Source: Limanda limanda
Taxonomy: Eukaryota; Chordata; Actinopteri; Pleuronectiformes; Pleuronectidae
Direction of reading: 5' to 3'
Assembly (NCBI RefSeq): GCF_963576545.1
Contig: NC_083649.1
Coordinates: forward strand, 6,346,406-6,410,405
DNA: 64,000 nucleotides
Shown here: positions 53,520 to 64,000 of the stretch, piece by piece
How the letters are laid out: every line of letters begins with the position of its first letter
How positions within the stretch are numbered: position 1 is the first letter of the stretch
Translations under genes and position numbers: made by a program
The notes under the pieces: generated by a model
Databases searched by the model: none
Told to the model about the DNA's origin: nothing
The model's input: only the letters and a program-made list of their open reading frames with translations

Positions 53520-54020
53520 CTTAATTTTTTTCTTTTACCCCTGGTGGCCAGTAGAGGTCATAAAACCCACCTCCTCCATGTTAACGGTTGGGATACAAGC
53601 AAACCAACACGTGAATAAATGTTTGTTTTGTTTGAGTTATTTGATGCTATTAAAACAGCATGGAACATCATGATTGACAGCTAGGGTTGCAAAATCCGGG
53701 AATATTCAAAGTTGGAAACTCTCCATGGGAATAAACGGGAATATACGGGAATTAACGGGAATTAACGGGAACCAACGGGAATGTACGGGAATTAACGGGA
53801 ATAAACTGGAAATGTTGTGGGTAATTTATACTAACTGTATTTACCTTGTCATATACAGACACAAATATAAACATTTTGTTTTGTCATAGGCTGATTTGAG
53901 CAAGCAAACCAACAAGTAAATAAATGTTTGTTTGGTTTTAGTTATTTGATGCCATTAAAACAGCGTGAAACATCATGTTTGACAGCTGAGTCTGACTCAT
54001 GATTGGTCAAACATGACTCC
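53520..54020. repeat. dispersed repeat with CTCF-core-like motif, copy 3, interrupted by an insertion
   Basis: ACCCCTGGTGGCCAG (53537-53551), AAAACCCACCTCCTCCATGT and CATGATTGACAGCT match the copies at 6050 and 35166. The CTCF-like core is degraded here. About 210 bp carrying a minisatellite are inserted near 53685. An 86-bp stretch (53597-53682) is repeated at about 53902-53987 on the other side. Confidence 0.6.
53727..53806. repeat. 10-bp minisatellite, 8 units
   Basis: Eight consecutive 10-bp units of GGGAATNNAC type, such as GGGAATTAAC, GGGAATATAC and GGGAACCAAC. They follow CTAGGGTTGCAAAATCCGGG, which looks like the start of a mobile element. Confidence 0.9.
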
Positions 54021-54142
54021 TCCCCCCAATGGCTACTTCACAGACTTCACAGCGGTCACATCCCGGTAATTTCAGATTAATTTCAAGAAAGTGTGTGGAA
54101 GTGGAGACAAGTCGTCCATCTTTACACGCATTCTCTGAATTT

Positions 54143-54500
54143 ACTTTACTTTACTCCATGAGCACATTATTAGGAACACCATGCTATGAGTGGTTCCTTC
54201 CTTTGCTCTAACAACAGCCTCAGTGCTTTGTTGTTGTCGTCTAACCTGAGTTCTTCTTCACCGCAGCAGCTGTGGTTTCCTGAGTCACCGCAGCGTTTCT
54301 GTCAGCTCCGACCGGTCTGACCACTTCTCCTCTGACCTCACTCAGTCTGCAGAGCTGCTGCTGCTCACTGGATGTTTGTTCTTTCTTCTTGCACCACACC
54401 GACTCAACTGTAAATCTAATCCCAGCTGATCAGCACTTACCACTAACACCAGCCTGTCTCCGACACAAACGACACAAACAAAGATCTCATACGCTGCAGT
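54143..54500. repeat. internally deleted copy of a widespread fish DNA-transposon repeat
   Basis: Blocks TGAGCACATTATTAGGAACA, TTTCTGTCAGCTCCGACCGG, TTCTCCTCTGACCTC, CTGCTCACTGGATGTTTGTT and AATCCCAGCTGATCAGCACT occur in the order I recall for a longer fish repeat. The central several hundred bases of that repeat are absent. The superfamily is not certain. Confidence 0.5.
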
Positions 54501-55584
54501 GCTGCCTCGAGATTGGCTGATTGGATAAGTGGAACAGACCTTAGCTGTGTATTCTTCCGAGGCTGGTCTGTCCCGTTTCTATAGGTCTATAAAAGAGCTC
54601 TATAAAAGAGATGATGATGCTTATAAATGTATCAGGCTTCAACTCCACTGGACAAGATACACACGGGTGTTAAAACTTTCCCATTGTGTCTAACTACTGC
54701 TCCGTTGCTAGGCGACAGATTGTGTTCGTGGTCAATGCAGTTTCACCTGAATTTGGACAAAGCTCATGTTTTAGTTTGAGTTTTATTTTCACGGATACTG
54801 ATTTCTCTCTGTGCCATGACACGTGTAATCCCCTGTGTTTTAACGTTGTAATGAAATAAAAAACATTATTTGGATTTATTCAGAGTGTTTGTTCGCTTTG
54901 TTTCATTTGCTTGTTTACACCTCAGCTCAGTGTGGGAGCACAATGATGATTTAAAAGGGAAATGGTAACCAAGGGAAACTGGAAAATAGCCGAGACCAGC
55001 ATCCACCAACAATGGCTGCAATGAAAGTAACAATGACACCGGAGGTTTTTAAAAGCCTTTTATCATTCTTTTTTTTGTGCTGGTAGAAAAAAAAAGATGG
55101 AGACAAAGGCCATAAATGAGATGTTAGAGAGAAAAGCTTCTCAAAGAGACGACACAGGCAGAGATGTGATATTTCAGACCTGTCACAGTGGTGGCCTGTG
55201 TGGGAACAATGAGAGTTTTTCAGCCTCTTGTTCTCTCAGGCTCCACAGTTTGGTGATCACCTGCTCACGTTGGGTTTCTGCAGCAACATCTCAGAAAGAA
55301 ACAGATCCATTCATCCATGAAATCTTGTTTTAAATGTTTAATAAGCAGCTGTTATAGACTCCAGCTTCACTGTGAACCTGCAGGGTCAGTTCATGACCTC
55401 GGGAGGAGTTTGTATTACAAATAAAAGTTTTGCTTTGGATCAAATATTTTTGTATTTTGCTGACTTCATGCAAAGTCTATACAGAGACTGTCCAGAGGAT
55501 TGAGTCCTCCTGCAACGGCTGTTCCCTTTGTCCCATGTCTTCCTCTATTCCTCCTCCAGAAAATCCTGGATCTTCCCCTTTGTC

Positions 55585-55700
55585 CAGACTAAGTTCCTTT
55601 TTGGTTCATGTCCAATCCTTCCACCGAGTTTCAGTAAATCTGTTCTGTAGTTTTTTACATAATCCTGCTGACAAACAAACAAACCAACTGAAGTATATTC
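55585..55700 (+). repeat. dispersed fish repeat copy (3' block)
   Basis: TCCACCGAGTTTCAGTAAAT, TGTAGTTTTTTACATAATCC and TGCTGACAAACAAACAAACC match the 3' block of the family at 51375. Confidence 0.5.
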
Positions 55701-58700
55701 TGGTCGGCCTAGAGGTTGATGTGGTTGTAGAAGTTTGATGATGAAGGAAAGGACCGCGGACCCAGTACTTACAAGTACAATAATGTTTATTACACAGAAG
55801 TTTCACAGGTCAGACGGATACCATGGTATACCCGGAGACATCACAAGCCAATAGTGAAAGTCTGTCTTCTCCCTGCAGGGCAAGAAGTTTTATAGGTGGA
55901 AGGTGGGACCCCAAAACCAGAGATAACATGACAGCACACAACAGGGCTTCAGCGTAAATAAGAACATGTTTAGTATCTTGTAGTGTGAGGCGTCTTCATG
56001 GTAAAGGTCAAAGAGTATTCTCTGGGGGAGAGGGCTAATGCATCCATAGTATTTAAGGAGTGTGAGAATTTGAGAATCAACACACCGATGATGATAACAT
56101 GTCATCGTGGTTTATAACCATGTTAAAAAGAGTTATTAGCTAAAATCATTAACTCTAGTGAATACACGACACAACCAACAGACAAAAGGACAGAGGTGAA
56201 AACATGACCGTCTTTTTTTGATAAATTTTCCAAACACACTGAGGTACACTCGAGGACACACGTCCATTATCAAAGTAGTGCGAGCACATTGTGTTTGTTC
56301 CTGCTCCATTAGAGTTCCGAGCCTCGGAGGATCTCACTCCATCTGCTCCGGAGGGTCACGCAGGGCCAACACATTACCAACACACCTCATACGACTTCAA
56401 CGCTAATGGTGCAAATGCAAAGAGAAGGTTTGGGGCTCGGACTTGGAAGCTGGAGGAAAGTTAGACTCATACCTGTTTTAAAAATAGTGTCTCACAGTGT
56501 GTAGTCCTGGTGCTGCTGCCCTGACCGTGCACTCATTTCCTCCCAGTGGACGGGTGTGTTGTGTGTGTTGTGTGTGTTGCACGCTGACTGTGCACGGCAG
56601 GAGCCTGCAGGGTGTTTGTTCTGCAAGTTGCAGGGTGATTGTATTCAATCAGACTCGGGACAAAGTGTGATGTGATTAATTTTCTCTTGGCTCAGACTTA
56701 ATTGGCCATCTGGTTTACAGGAGCCCACAGTGTGTGAGGGAGTGGACCTATTGACCCACTTCATTGTTCATCTTTTAGCGCCACAGGGCTGAATGTTTCC
56801 AATATGTGGGTCAAGGACATTGATGGTGATGGTGTTACGGTGTAGGTATAATTATTATAAATATAACGGAGCTGTAGTTTGTTTTGAATTGTCTGAATAG
56901 TGATTTATGGTTGTTTTAATTCGGTCCACATTACAAATAAATGATGTCATGGTCCTAATATCACAGAACCCAGAATTTTAGAATAATGTTATTAAAGGTT
57001 TTTGCTTTATTAAGAAAATGAACAGATTTGCTTTTATTTGAAAGTAAATAATTAACATGCTTTGGTGTATTTATGTCACTGCGCCAACAACAGATACAGT
57101 CACTGAGTCAGATCCACAGTTTTTATGTCCCACACAGTTTTGCTGCCGAAAGACTAAATCTAAAATCTGTTCTGACGGCAGCTCAAACCATACCTGGAGA
57201 ATCTGCACTTTTCTCACTGAAAGGATAAACTGTTCTTTGTCTCTCGTTGCATCAATGAAATAAAAGTTTGTGTTACTCACACGTTAATATGTTGCTAGTG
57301 TACGTTTTCCTTTAACTCTCCTGGTATCTGTGTGAATAGTACTTTGTATGAAACGGTTATTTAAGGACTCACTGGCCCTTTTCATAAAAAGAGCCATTGA
57401 GTATGAATAGATATTATAAATATACCTTAAAAATAATTCCTATTAATACTAATAATTGTAATTATTTGTTGTCTGTGTCATAAGATATGTGCATTTTTGT
57501 TAATGAAAGGCAGATTTCAGTCCCACATGTTAAATAATACAAAGATGTCATCATGTAAACTATAAGTCTGAAAATACATATAGAAACAGTAATGTAATGC
57601 AATCAATGATTCAACACATGTGTCTGTATGAATATGAATATATCAAAACAGATAATACAACAAAACAGTAGCTAACAAACTTGGCATTGTTAATCTAAGA
57701 TTGTTATTCATGCGTAAGTTGATTTATCTACATTGCAAACTACTGACTTCTCATCGGCTGGATTTCAGGGTCTGACTCCAGCCTGAAATATTTCAAAGCA
57801 GCCAAATTGGCAACTTCTTACCAAATTCTGTTTGGTGTTTCAAATATAAAATGTTCAGGCGCATGGCAGCAACGTCTGCTCCTGCCTGTCTGCTTTCTGT
57901 GGTTGCCATAGGAACCAGTGGTCCAAACCCCCAGAAAGACAGAGTGTGTGTAATCAGCTCCGCAGAGCAGTGGAGGGGGGGGAGTCCTGCTCGGGTTACT
58001 CCCAAAGAGCCGCGTTAAAATAAAGATGAATTCTCTTTTTTCTTTTCACACTCTGCAGGCCATGAAAACCCTCTCTGCCTCCCTCAGTCCTTCATCGCTC
58101 ATGCTCTCGTTTTACAAGTGGATGTAATCATGTTCCCCTCTTATTAAATATGCACATTTAATTTGGCTCTCGGTTCATATTTCAGCAGCGAAGGAGTCGC
58201 TGTCATTTACTAATGAAGGGGGAGAAAGATCTGAACCTCAGAGCCGCGAGAGCACGGAGCATATTTTTTATTATGTTGTCAAGTGCGTTTTGTGGACAAC
58301 CATTATTTTGTTGAATCATTTACTTAAGTGATATGCATGTATTTCCCTACCACCCCCCCTCCTCTGTTTGCATATATAATCTATATCCATGAGCATGCAT
58401 CTGGAGGACGATTAGTAAACCTCACAGACTGTTGTTGGTCTGGATTGTGACGTCTATAGAGAGCCAGGCAGGACATGGGCCAGGATTGATGGATGACTAA
58501 GAGCGAGAAGTGTCAGGAGGGAGGAAGTGAACGAATGCACGCAGCTAGAAAGAAAGATTTAATCTCTGTAAGTAAAGTGTAGTTGGTATGTGGTGGTCAG
58601 TGTTGATGTTGTGGCCGTGGCCCCAAACAAATCAATTTATGGAAACTGAGAAGCTTAAAAAGACATTTGATTCATCGTTTAAATCTGTAGCAGGTCAGAG

Positions 58701-58769
58701 GATAAGTGATTGTCTCATGTGGCCCAGATAATATTTACATCCACCCCAACTCCCAATGTGGCAAAAGTT

Positions 58770-58880
58770 ATCAGATCTTAAAGTTTTCAACATTTTTACC
58801 AATTTCCCTGCATGGATCATTCTGAAAAGCATCAGGCACATTAAGAGGCTTGATATCTATGAGTGTGTTTAAGTTGTTGC
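58770..58880 (+). repeat. dispersed fish repeat fragment
   Basis: TTTTTACCAATTTCCCTGCA and GGATCATTCTGAAAAGCATC match the last blocks of the copy at 31580-31790. The open frame at 58850-59248 that follows is AT-rich and unlike any family I know. Confidence 0.4.
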
Positions 58881-59861
58881 ACCTTCATTTTGAATCTATG
58901 GGCCTTGGCAATGGTCTGAGCTCTATTCTCTATTTATTCACACAGGACAGATTCAGCTCTATCACCATTTTGCATAAACTGTATTGTTATCTCTCTATCT
59001 CTATCAATTGCTTTTCAGAAGCTTTGCAAACGATAACAGGGGTTCAATATAATACATGTGCAGTTGTGAATGTTAATAAGCTGTTTAAAAATGATTTTAA
59101 TTATCATCTAATAAAGCCCTTAATTACGGCTTATGAAGACTTAATGTTTCTTATCGCAACCTGGGATCAGCTGATTTCAGACAAATTCAACCTGAATTAT
59201 TTTAGATTCTATCTGACATATGAAGCTTTACATCACACTGAAAAATAAAAAAGTAATAATATACATATAATTCTAACTCATAAATAGTAAAAGCTGACTT
59301 ATCAGCGACATGAATCAGTCGACTTGTCGCCATCACAGCTCCTGGCTCGGCCTCTTTCTTCAGAATCACCTCTTCTCTCAGGAACCACTTCCTCTCTTCT
59401 AATCACTCCGTCCCAGATGGAAACTCATCAGCGCTGCTCTGCTTTTTCACATCCTGTGTATTTGGTACCTACTCAACCAGAGACTCTCCCCCCCACTCCC
59501 ATCCTCCCATCCTCCCTTCCTCAGCCTCTTCCTCCTCCTGACTGGCTGCTGCTCCGGTTGTTCCCAGGCCTGGGAGAGAAGGTGAGCACAGATAAGAGGT
59601 CTTTATCTGGCTCCCAGAGGGGAGGCGGGTTAAGTTTTAAGGTGAAGGTCTGACATGGTGCCTCTTCTGCTCGCTCTGGCTGTTCCCTTCTCTCCTTCCC
59701 CACCTCCTGATGCCAGGCTCAGGCTCGCCCCCCCCATCCCCATGTCCTTGGGCTCATTCTTGACGGCCCCCACTGCTCCGGCTTTAATGAGAAAGATGAA
59801 AGAGGTGCAGGCTGGGAGAATACCCGGCCCTCCTCTTCCCTCTTCTTCTTCGTCCCGCTTG

Positions 59862-59932
<71 letters not shown>
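59862..59932. repeat. (CT)n microsatellite, about 71 bp
   Basis: About 35 uninterrupted CT units in a pyrimidine-rich surrounding (59480-59940). Confidence 0.95.
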
Positions 59933-59935
<3 letters not shown>

Positions 59936-60518
59936 CGGCCCTGCAGCACTAACTCATCCAAGACTTTTTTTGCAGGGGTGGGTGAGTGGGGAGGTGGGGG
60001 AGGCTCCACTGTAATAAATTGGAAGTGAGGCTGGTTTCCATTTTAAATTTTTCAGGTATTATTCCCTCTGATCTTATGTGCAAATTTCTTTCCGTCCCTC
60101 TTTGTGTTCTGGCACTCGGCACCAGATATGTTTAAATCATAGTGTGAAGCTTTATTGAAATATTTTTCTGTCGCCATTCTTCTTTTCTAAAACTGTGCAG
60201 TGACAATTGTTCACAGATATTCACATTTTTTTATTTTTGTTTTATCCACCAACAAGTTCCCACTGATTATGCGGAGAATAAATATATGCTGAAACACACC
60301 AATAGTGTGTAGTCTGTTGTTTTTTGTCTATAATTTTTTTGGGTCTATTATGTGTTTTTGCTCTGTATGTGTGTAGATGTGTATGTATGTGTGTGTGCAT
60401 GTGTAATCATGTTTGACTTAAAATCTGTTTTGCCGATTGGGGAAAAACAAGCTTAGATTCAACTCAGCTCCGGTGACGAACATGAAACTGCATTGTTCAC
60501 AAAATAAAGAAATGTAAA

Positions 60519-60801
60519 TACTGGTGCATTGTCCCATCGCAGTAATAAGAGTCACAGGTTCGATTCCCGGCTCTTTCTGTGCAGAGTTTGCATGTTTGCC
60601 TGCGTCAGCGTGGTTTCACTCCAGCTTCCTCCCACAGTCAAATAACCAGCAGGTTGGGGTTAACTGCAGACTCTAGGTTACCTGCAGGTGTGAGTGGTAA
60701 AGGTTGTTTATATCAGGGTGTACTCGCCCCCCCTCTCCCCCACTGTCAGCTCCCCCCTACGACCCTCAAACAATAAGCTCTATAGATGAAGGATGGATGG
60801 A
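60519..60801 (+). mobile_element. tRNA-derived fish SINE, near full length
   Basis: A polymerase III B-box-like GGTTCGATTCCCGG (60557-60570) lies in a tRNA-like head. It is followed by CTCTTTCTGTGCAGAGTTTG, CTCCAGCTTCCTCCCACAGT, AACTGCAGACTCTAGGTTAC, ACCTGCAGGTGTGAGTG, a degenerate CTACGACCCTCAAACAATAA block and an ATGGATGG tail. This is the common Mermaid-type fish SINE structure. The family name is from memory of the consensus pattern. Confidence 0.8.
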
Positions 60802-62567
60802 AACTTAAAAATCCTTGTAATTTATTCTCCCTGTTTCCACCACGTGTTCCTCCTCAGGTAAAGGTGATAGTGTGATCTCCATAGAGAAATAAGGAGGAAC
60901 TACTTTCAGTGGTGGATTTACACACAGTGGATTCACTAGTGAGTGTTTACAGGAGGAGGGACTGTATTGAAATAAGGAAACGTGTTTGTTTTGTATCAAA
61001 CATTAATCACAGATGATATTTGGCTTCTGTTGGAGTCTATTTTCATTTTTGTTGTTTTAGGAAATTTAGATAAGAACAAACTGAGTTCAGTATCAACCTG
61101 TGGTTCTGTCTTCCATCTGCTTCAGTCGACTGTGTATTATATTCAGAATGAGCCCAGATTGGCATTAAACTGTTGTAACTGTAGATGTGGCCCTGGAGTC
61201 TCCTCATCGCCCACCGAGGCCTGATAAGTCTCCAACAATGGGTCCGAACCACTCACTGATGAGAGACTTTCACTCTGAGAAATTGTTTCAGATGATGAAA
61301 TGTGGAGAATCTAATTCAGCAGCTCCTCATCACTCAGAGTCGCAGCAGATGGCCGACTGTAATCACCCTCACGAGATGTGATCCATCTGGAGAAACGTGT
61401 CCCAGACTCCCAGTCAAACACGACTTTGCACAAAGAAAAAGGTTTGGTGGGTTTTTATCCAAAAATAAAGAAAGGATTTGAAGTTTTCATGGATGAAATC
61501 TCCTTAAGTGTAAATTACACAGCGAGACGTGACATGAAATGCAATGCTTTCACCTTGTGGTCATTTGGGTGTAGTGCAACAAAAACCTCAACGCTCCAGA
61601 TACTTTAAGTATACAAACTAGGAATTTGCTGTCTGTTTCGATCAAGGTTTATTCTTTAATTGTACAAACTAGTGTCTATGCTGTAAACAAGCCCAACAAC
61701 ACATGAATGTTACAGTAACAGGAGGACGAACTGTGATGCAACATGAACTCTCCTGCTGTAAGAGAGAAAACAAGAACATGGGCAGATTCAAAGGAGTGTT
61801 TTATTAAAGCAGCTGCTGAAACACAAACTGTGGATTTCCCAAAAATAAATATGATGCAAACAACGATTATTTGCTTCAGAGCCCAACTGATTTATTGCTA
61901 AAAAATTAAAAGAGCTTATATGAGCTTTTCCCAGATCAGTATCTGATAGTTTGTGGCTGATATGTAAACTTTGAGAAAACAGTGTAAGAAAATATGTGAT
62001 TCTGTGTTTTTACAATATATGTAAAAAAATGTTGACTTTCTTAAATTAAGTCCTTTATATTTGGTTGTCATTTATGATAAAATTTGTGGTTAAACTTCAA
62101 AATATTAAGCTTCAATTAAACTTTTTGTCACATAGTTGGATAACAACATCTCCAAATATATATATATATATGTATATCGGCAGATATATCTTTATCAGAA
62201 ATGTTTTACTCCCTAATACATAAATTGACATCCGCCCCCTAAACTCAGTATTAGCAGGGATCTTATATTTTATCAGTAACACTTCCTTATCCGAGTTGTA
62301 TAACTCTGACCAAAACACCCCAACACCTACAAAAACAAGTTCACACTTTAACCCGCTAGGACCTGACAGTCGCTTTCTTTTCTTTGGTATTAATAATATC
62401 TATGGTCAAGATTCAAGATTCAAATATATAATCAGAAGAACCAGAAAATCAAAGAAACATGGATAAAAGAAGCTGTACCTGTACATGATCCACTCAGACA
62501 ATGTACATTACATTGATAGAAAGCTCTAAAGAGAATATCAGAGCCTCAGTGTTGGATCATTCCAGTT

Positions 62568-63326
62568 CTATAAGGTCTTAGACTTGTCCTGGTTGTTCAT
62601 GTATTTCTGGTAAACCACTCCCAGCGTGGTGAAGAAGTTTCCCATGAAGAGAACCATGTAAGCACAGCCGCACATCAGCACCTTCACCGCAGGAGAAGAA
62701 ACAAACACATGAACTAACGGCTCAGTCAGAGGATTTTGACAGCACACAGGATTCTAAATACACAAAGTACTATTCTCCTCAGAGTTACATGTATTTAAGA
62801 TAAGCTGTCAACAATATTTATTATGTCATGACTACTTCACACAAGTTTTTGCACTTTCACAAGTTTTTGCACATGTCCAGAAAAAAAAATAAAGCTACAA
62901 ACTAGAAAGTTAAACTAGATATCTGAAAAGTAGCTTTTGGCCATTTTAAGATGGTTGCTAACATTATCTTGTCAAATTCGAGGGAAGTTTACATTAATGA
63001 TATTTCTACTATAGAGCTGGATCAGTTAAACTCTTGGTGGTTTGAACATTACGACACATTAAATGAGTAAATGTTGAATATAACGTCTTAAAAATGCACC
63101 AGAACTAACCTGCCACTCTTTGCACTCCGGGAGCAGAAACATCTTGAAGAGTGTTACACTGTTGTAAAGCTGCCAGAACTGGAAGAGGAGGAACCAGCAT
63201 GTTACTTTATCTGAAAATCTGAATTTCATAACTTCTGTGGAGACGATGAGAAACTACTCACGTGTCCAAAGAACAGGAAGGGGAGGAGGAAGGTCAAACC
63301 TCTCCACATCCACGACTGGAACCCCT
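62568..63326 (-). CDS. tmem120a: tmem120a-like gene, last three coding exons (partial)
   Basis: Exons in transcript order are 63262-63326, 63110-63178 and 62568-62681 (TAG stop at 62568-62570). Phases agree: entry phase 1, then 0 and 0. The products are [45 protein letters not shown] and [37 protein letters not shown]. They contain hydrophobic membrane segments. They match the TMEM120 (TMPIT) C-terminus almost residue for residue; EWQVLMCG and GNFFTTL favour TMEM120A over TMEM120B. TMEM120A is a multipass membrane protein of the nuclear envelope/ER linked to adipocyte biology and reported as TACAN. The earlier exons lie beyond the right edge. No single clear poly(A) signal stands out; AATAAA complements occur at 61891, 61800 and 61648. 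Confidence 0.88.
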
Positions 63327-64000
63327 CTGAACCCCAGGAGAGGAGAGAGAGAGAGTCACTGAGCTGAGAGAAACTCAACCGGTCTCTACCATCACACAAT
63401 AATTCTCCTGATTTACTGCAGTGCACAGAAGAGGAGCAGCTGAGACCAGACAAGAGGACAGGAAGTGAACCTGGCTCTTCTATCTGGAAACTGCACATCG
63501 TCTGTCACTTCTTTCTAATTAAAACTGATTATTTAACTAATACTAACAACTCGTTTTCATTTCTATCTAAATTTTACTTTTGTGTATTGTCTTATGTTGA
63601 TTTTTCTGTTTGAATTGCCTTGAGTTGAAATGTGCTTTTCAAATTAACTTGCCTAGTCCTATTTCAACAGTAATCAAAGGATCATCAATATATAAATATA
63701 AATATTGATATTTAAGAATTTATAAATCCAATCAAAAAAATGAATTCATATAAATATCCTCTTTTTTAAAATAAAAACAACTTTGACCCACATGATCCTC
63801 TTTCTGCTGTGGCTCAACTCTAACCTGTGAGTGCCCACTGGTGGACAAACTACGTAATAGCAATTACCAATCTTACTCCCCTCTTTTTTTAAAATTTCAG
63901 TTCTTCTTTCAGTTAATCTTTGTTTCTCGGTCAACAAAAGTGCTGAATAAACAAAGCTTATTATTGTGATTATATTAGTGTGTCTTTAACATTTCTCTGA
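63327..64000. other. tmem120a-like intron to the right edge
   Basis: I searched the minus strand for the preceding TMEM120 exon, which should end in a segment like HTMDLTV-E, and found no match. AT-rich intronic DNA only. Confidence 0.6.

Larger units (their letters stand above)
42249..62567. other. intergenic DNA between mcam and the tmem120a-like gene
   Basis: About 20 kb without a recognisable gene. It holds a GT repeat at 45147-45187 and a CT repeat at 59862-59932. It also holds a SINE, a minisatellite-bearing insertion and several dispersed repeat copies, listed separately. Other open frames here are short and overlap on both strands. Confidence 0.6.

Noticed and set aside
58850..59248. 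132-codon AT-rich open frame
   Set aside because: It begins inside a dispersed repeat and does not resemble a known protein. Its length alone is not convincing in AT-rich DNA.
59655..60014. 119-codon Ser/Leu/Pro-rich open frame
   Set aside because: Most of it is the CT microsatellite, and the opposite frame is an equally artificial Arg/Glu repeat.
60557..60570. A functional tRNA gene at the GGTTCGATTCCCGG motif
   Set aside because: There is no full cloverleaf around it. The downstream sequence is the body of a SINE, so this is the SINE promoter.
62568..63326. Assignment as tmem120b
   Set aside because: The VLMCG and GNFFTTL segments fit TMEM120A; the TMEM120B counterparts as I recall them differ. 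The visible part is short, so this is a preference and not proof.

Overview
This window is vertebrate nuclear DNA, most likely from a teleost fish. Coding sequence sits in short exons with GT-AG junctions. Introns and intergenic DNA are AT-rich and full of microsatellites, fish-type SINEs and hAT-type DNA elements. There are no operons, prokaryotic genes, CRISPR arrays or viral genes.

Two protein genes can be read, both on the minus strand. (1) An mcam-like gene (CD146/MUC18, an immunoglobulin-superfamily adhesion molecule) fills about 2263-41870. Exon 1 (signal peptide) is at 41810-41870. A 27.6-kb first intron follows, then twelve exons from 14186 down to 2263. They encode five Ig domains and a short Thr/Pro stalk, 1600 nt or about 533 residues, with every junction in frame. 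I see no transmembrane or cytoplasmic exon, so the 3' end probably lies beyond the left edge. (2) The last three coding exons of a tmem120a-like gene lie at 62568-63326; its 5' part continues past the right edge. About 20 kb of repeat-bearing DNA with no recognisable gene separates the two.

The main accessory feature is a complete hAT (Charlie-like) DNA transposon at 7710-11633, inserted in mcam intron 6 in the opposite orientation. It has related terminal inverted repeats, a perfect 8-bp target duplication and a two-exon transposase (BED-type zinc finger plus hAT catalytic and dimerisation regions). The transposase reads through with no stop once a GT-AG intron is removed. That intron carries a long GATA microsatellite and what looks like a LINE 3' end.

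The rest is repeat debris: two tRNA-derived SINEs, several non-autonomous elements with inverted termini, a roughly 249-bp tandem duplication, a 10-bp minisatellite, and a dispersed repeat whose copies carry a CTCF-core-like motif. I found no evidence of a new multi-gene system. The points most worth following up are the apparently intact hAT element, its intron, the repeat-borne CTCF-like motifs and the tiny mcam stalk exon.
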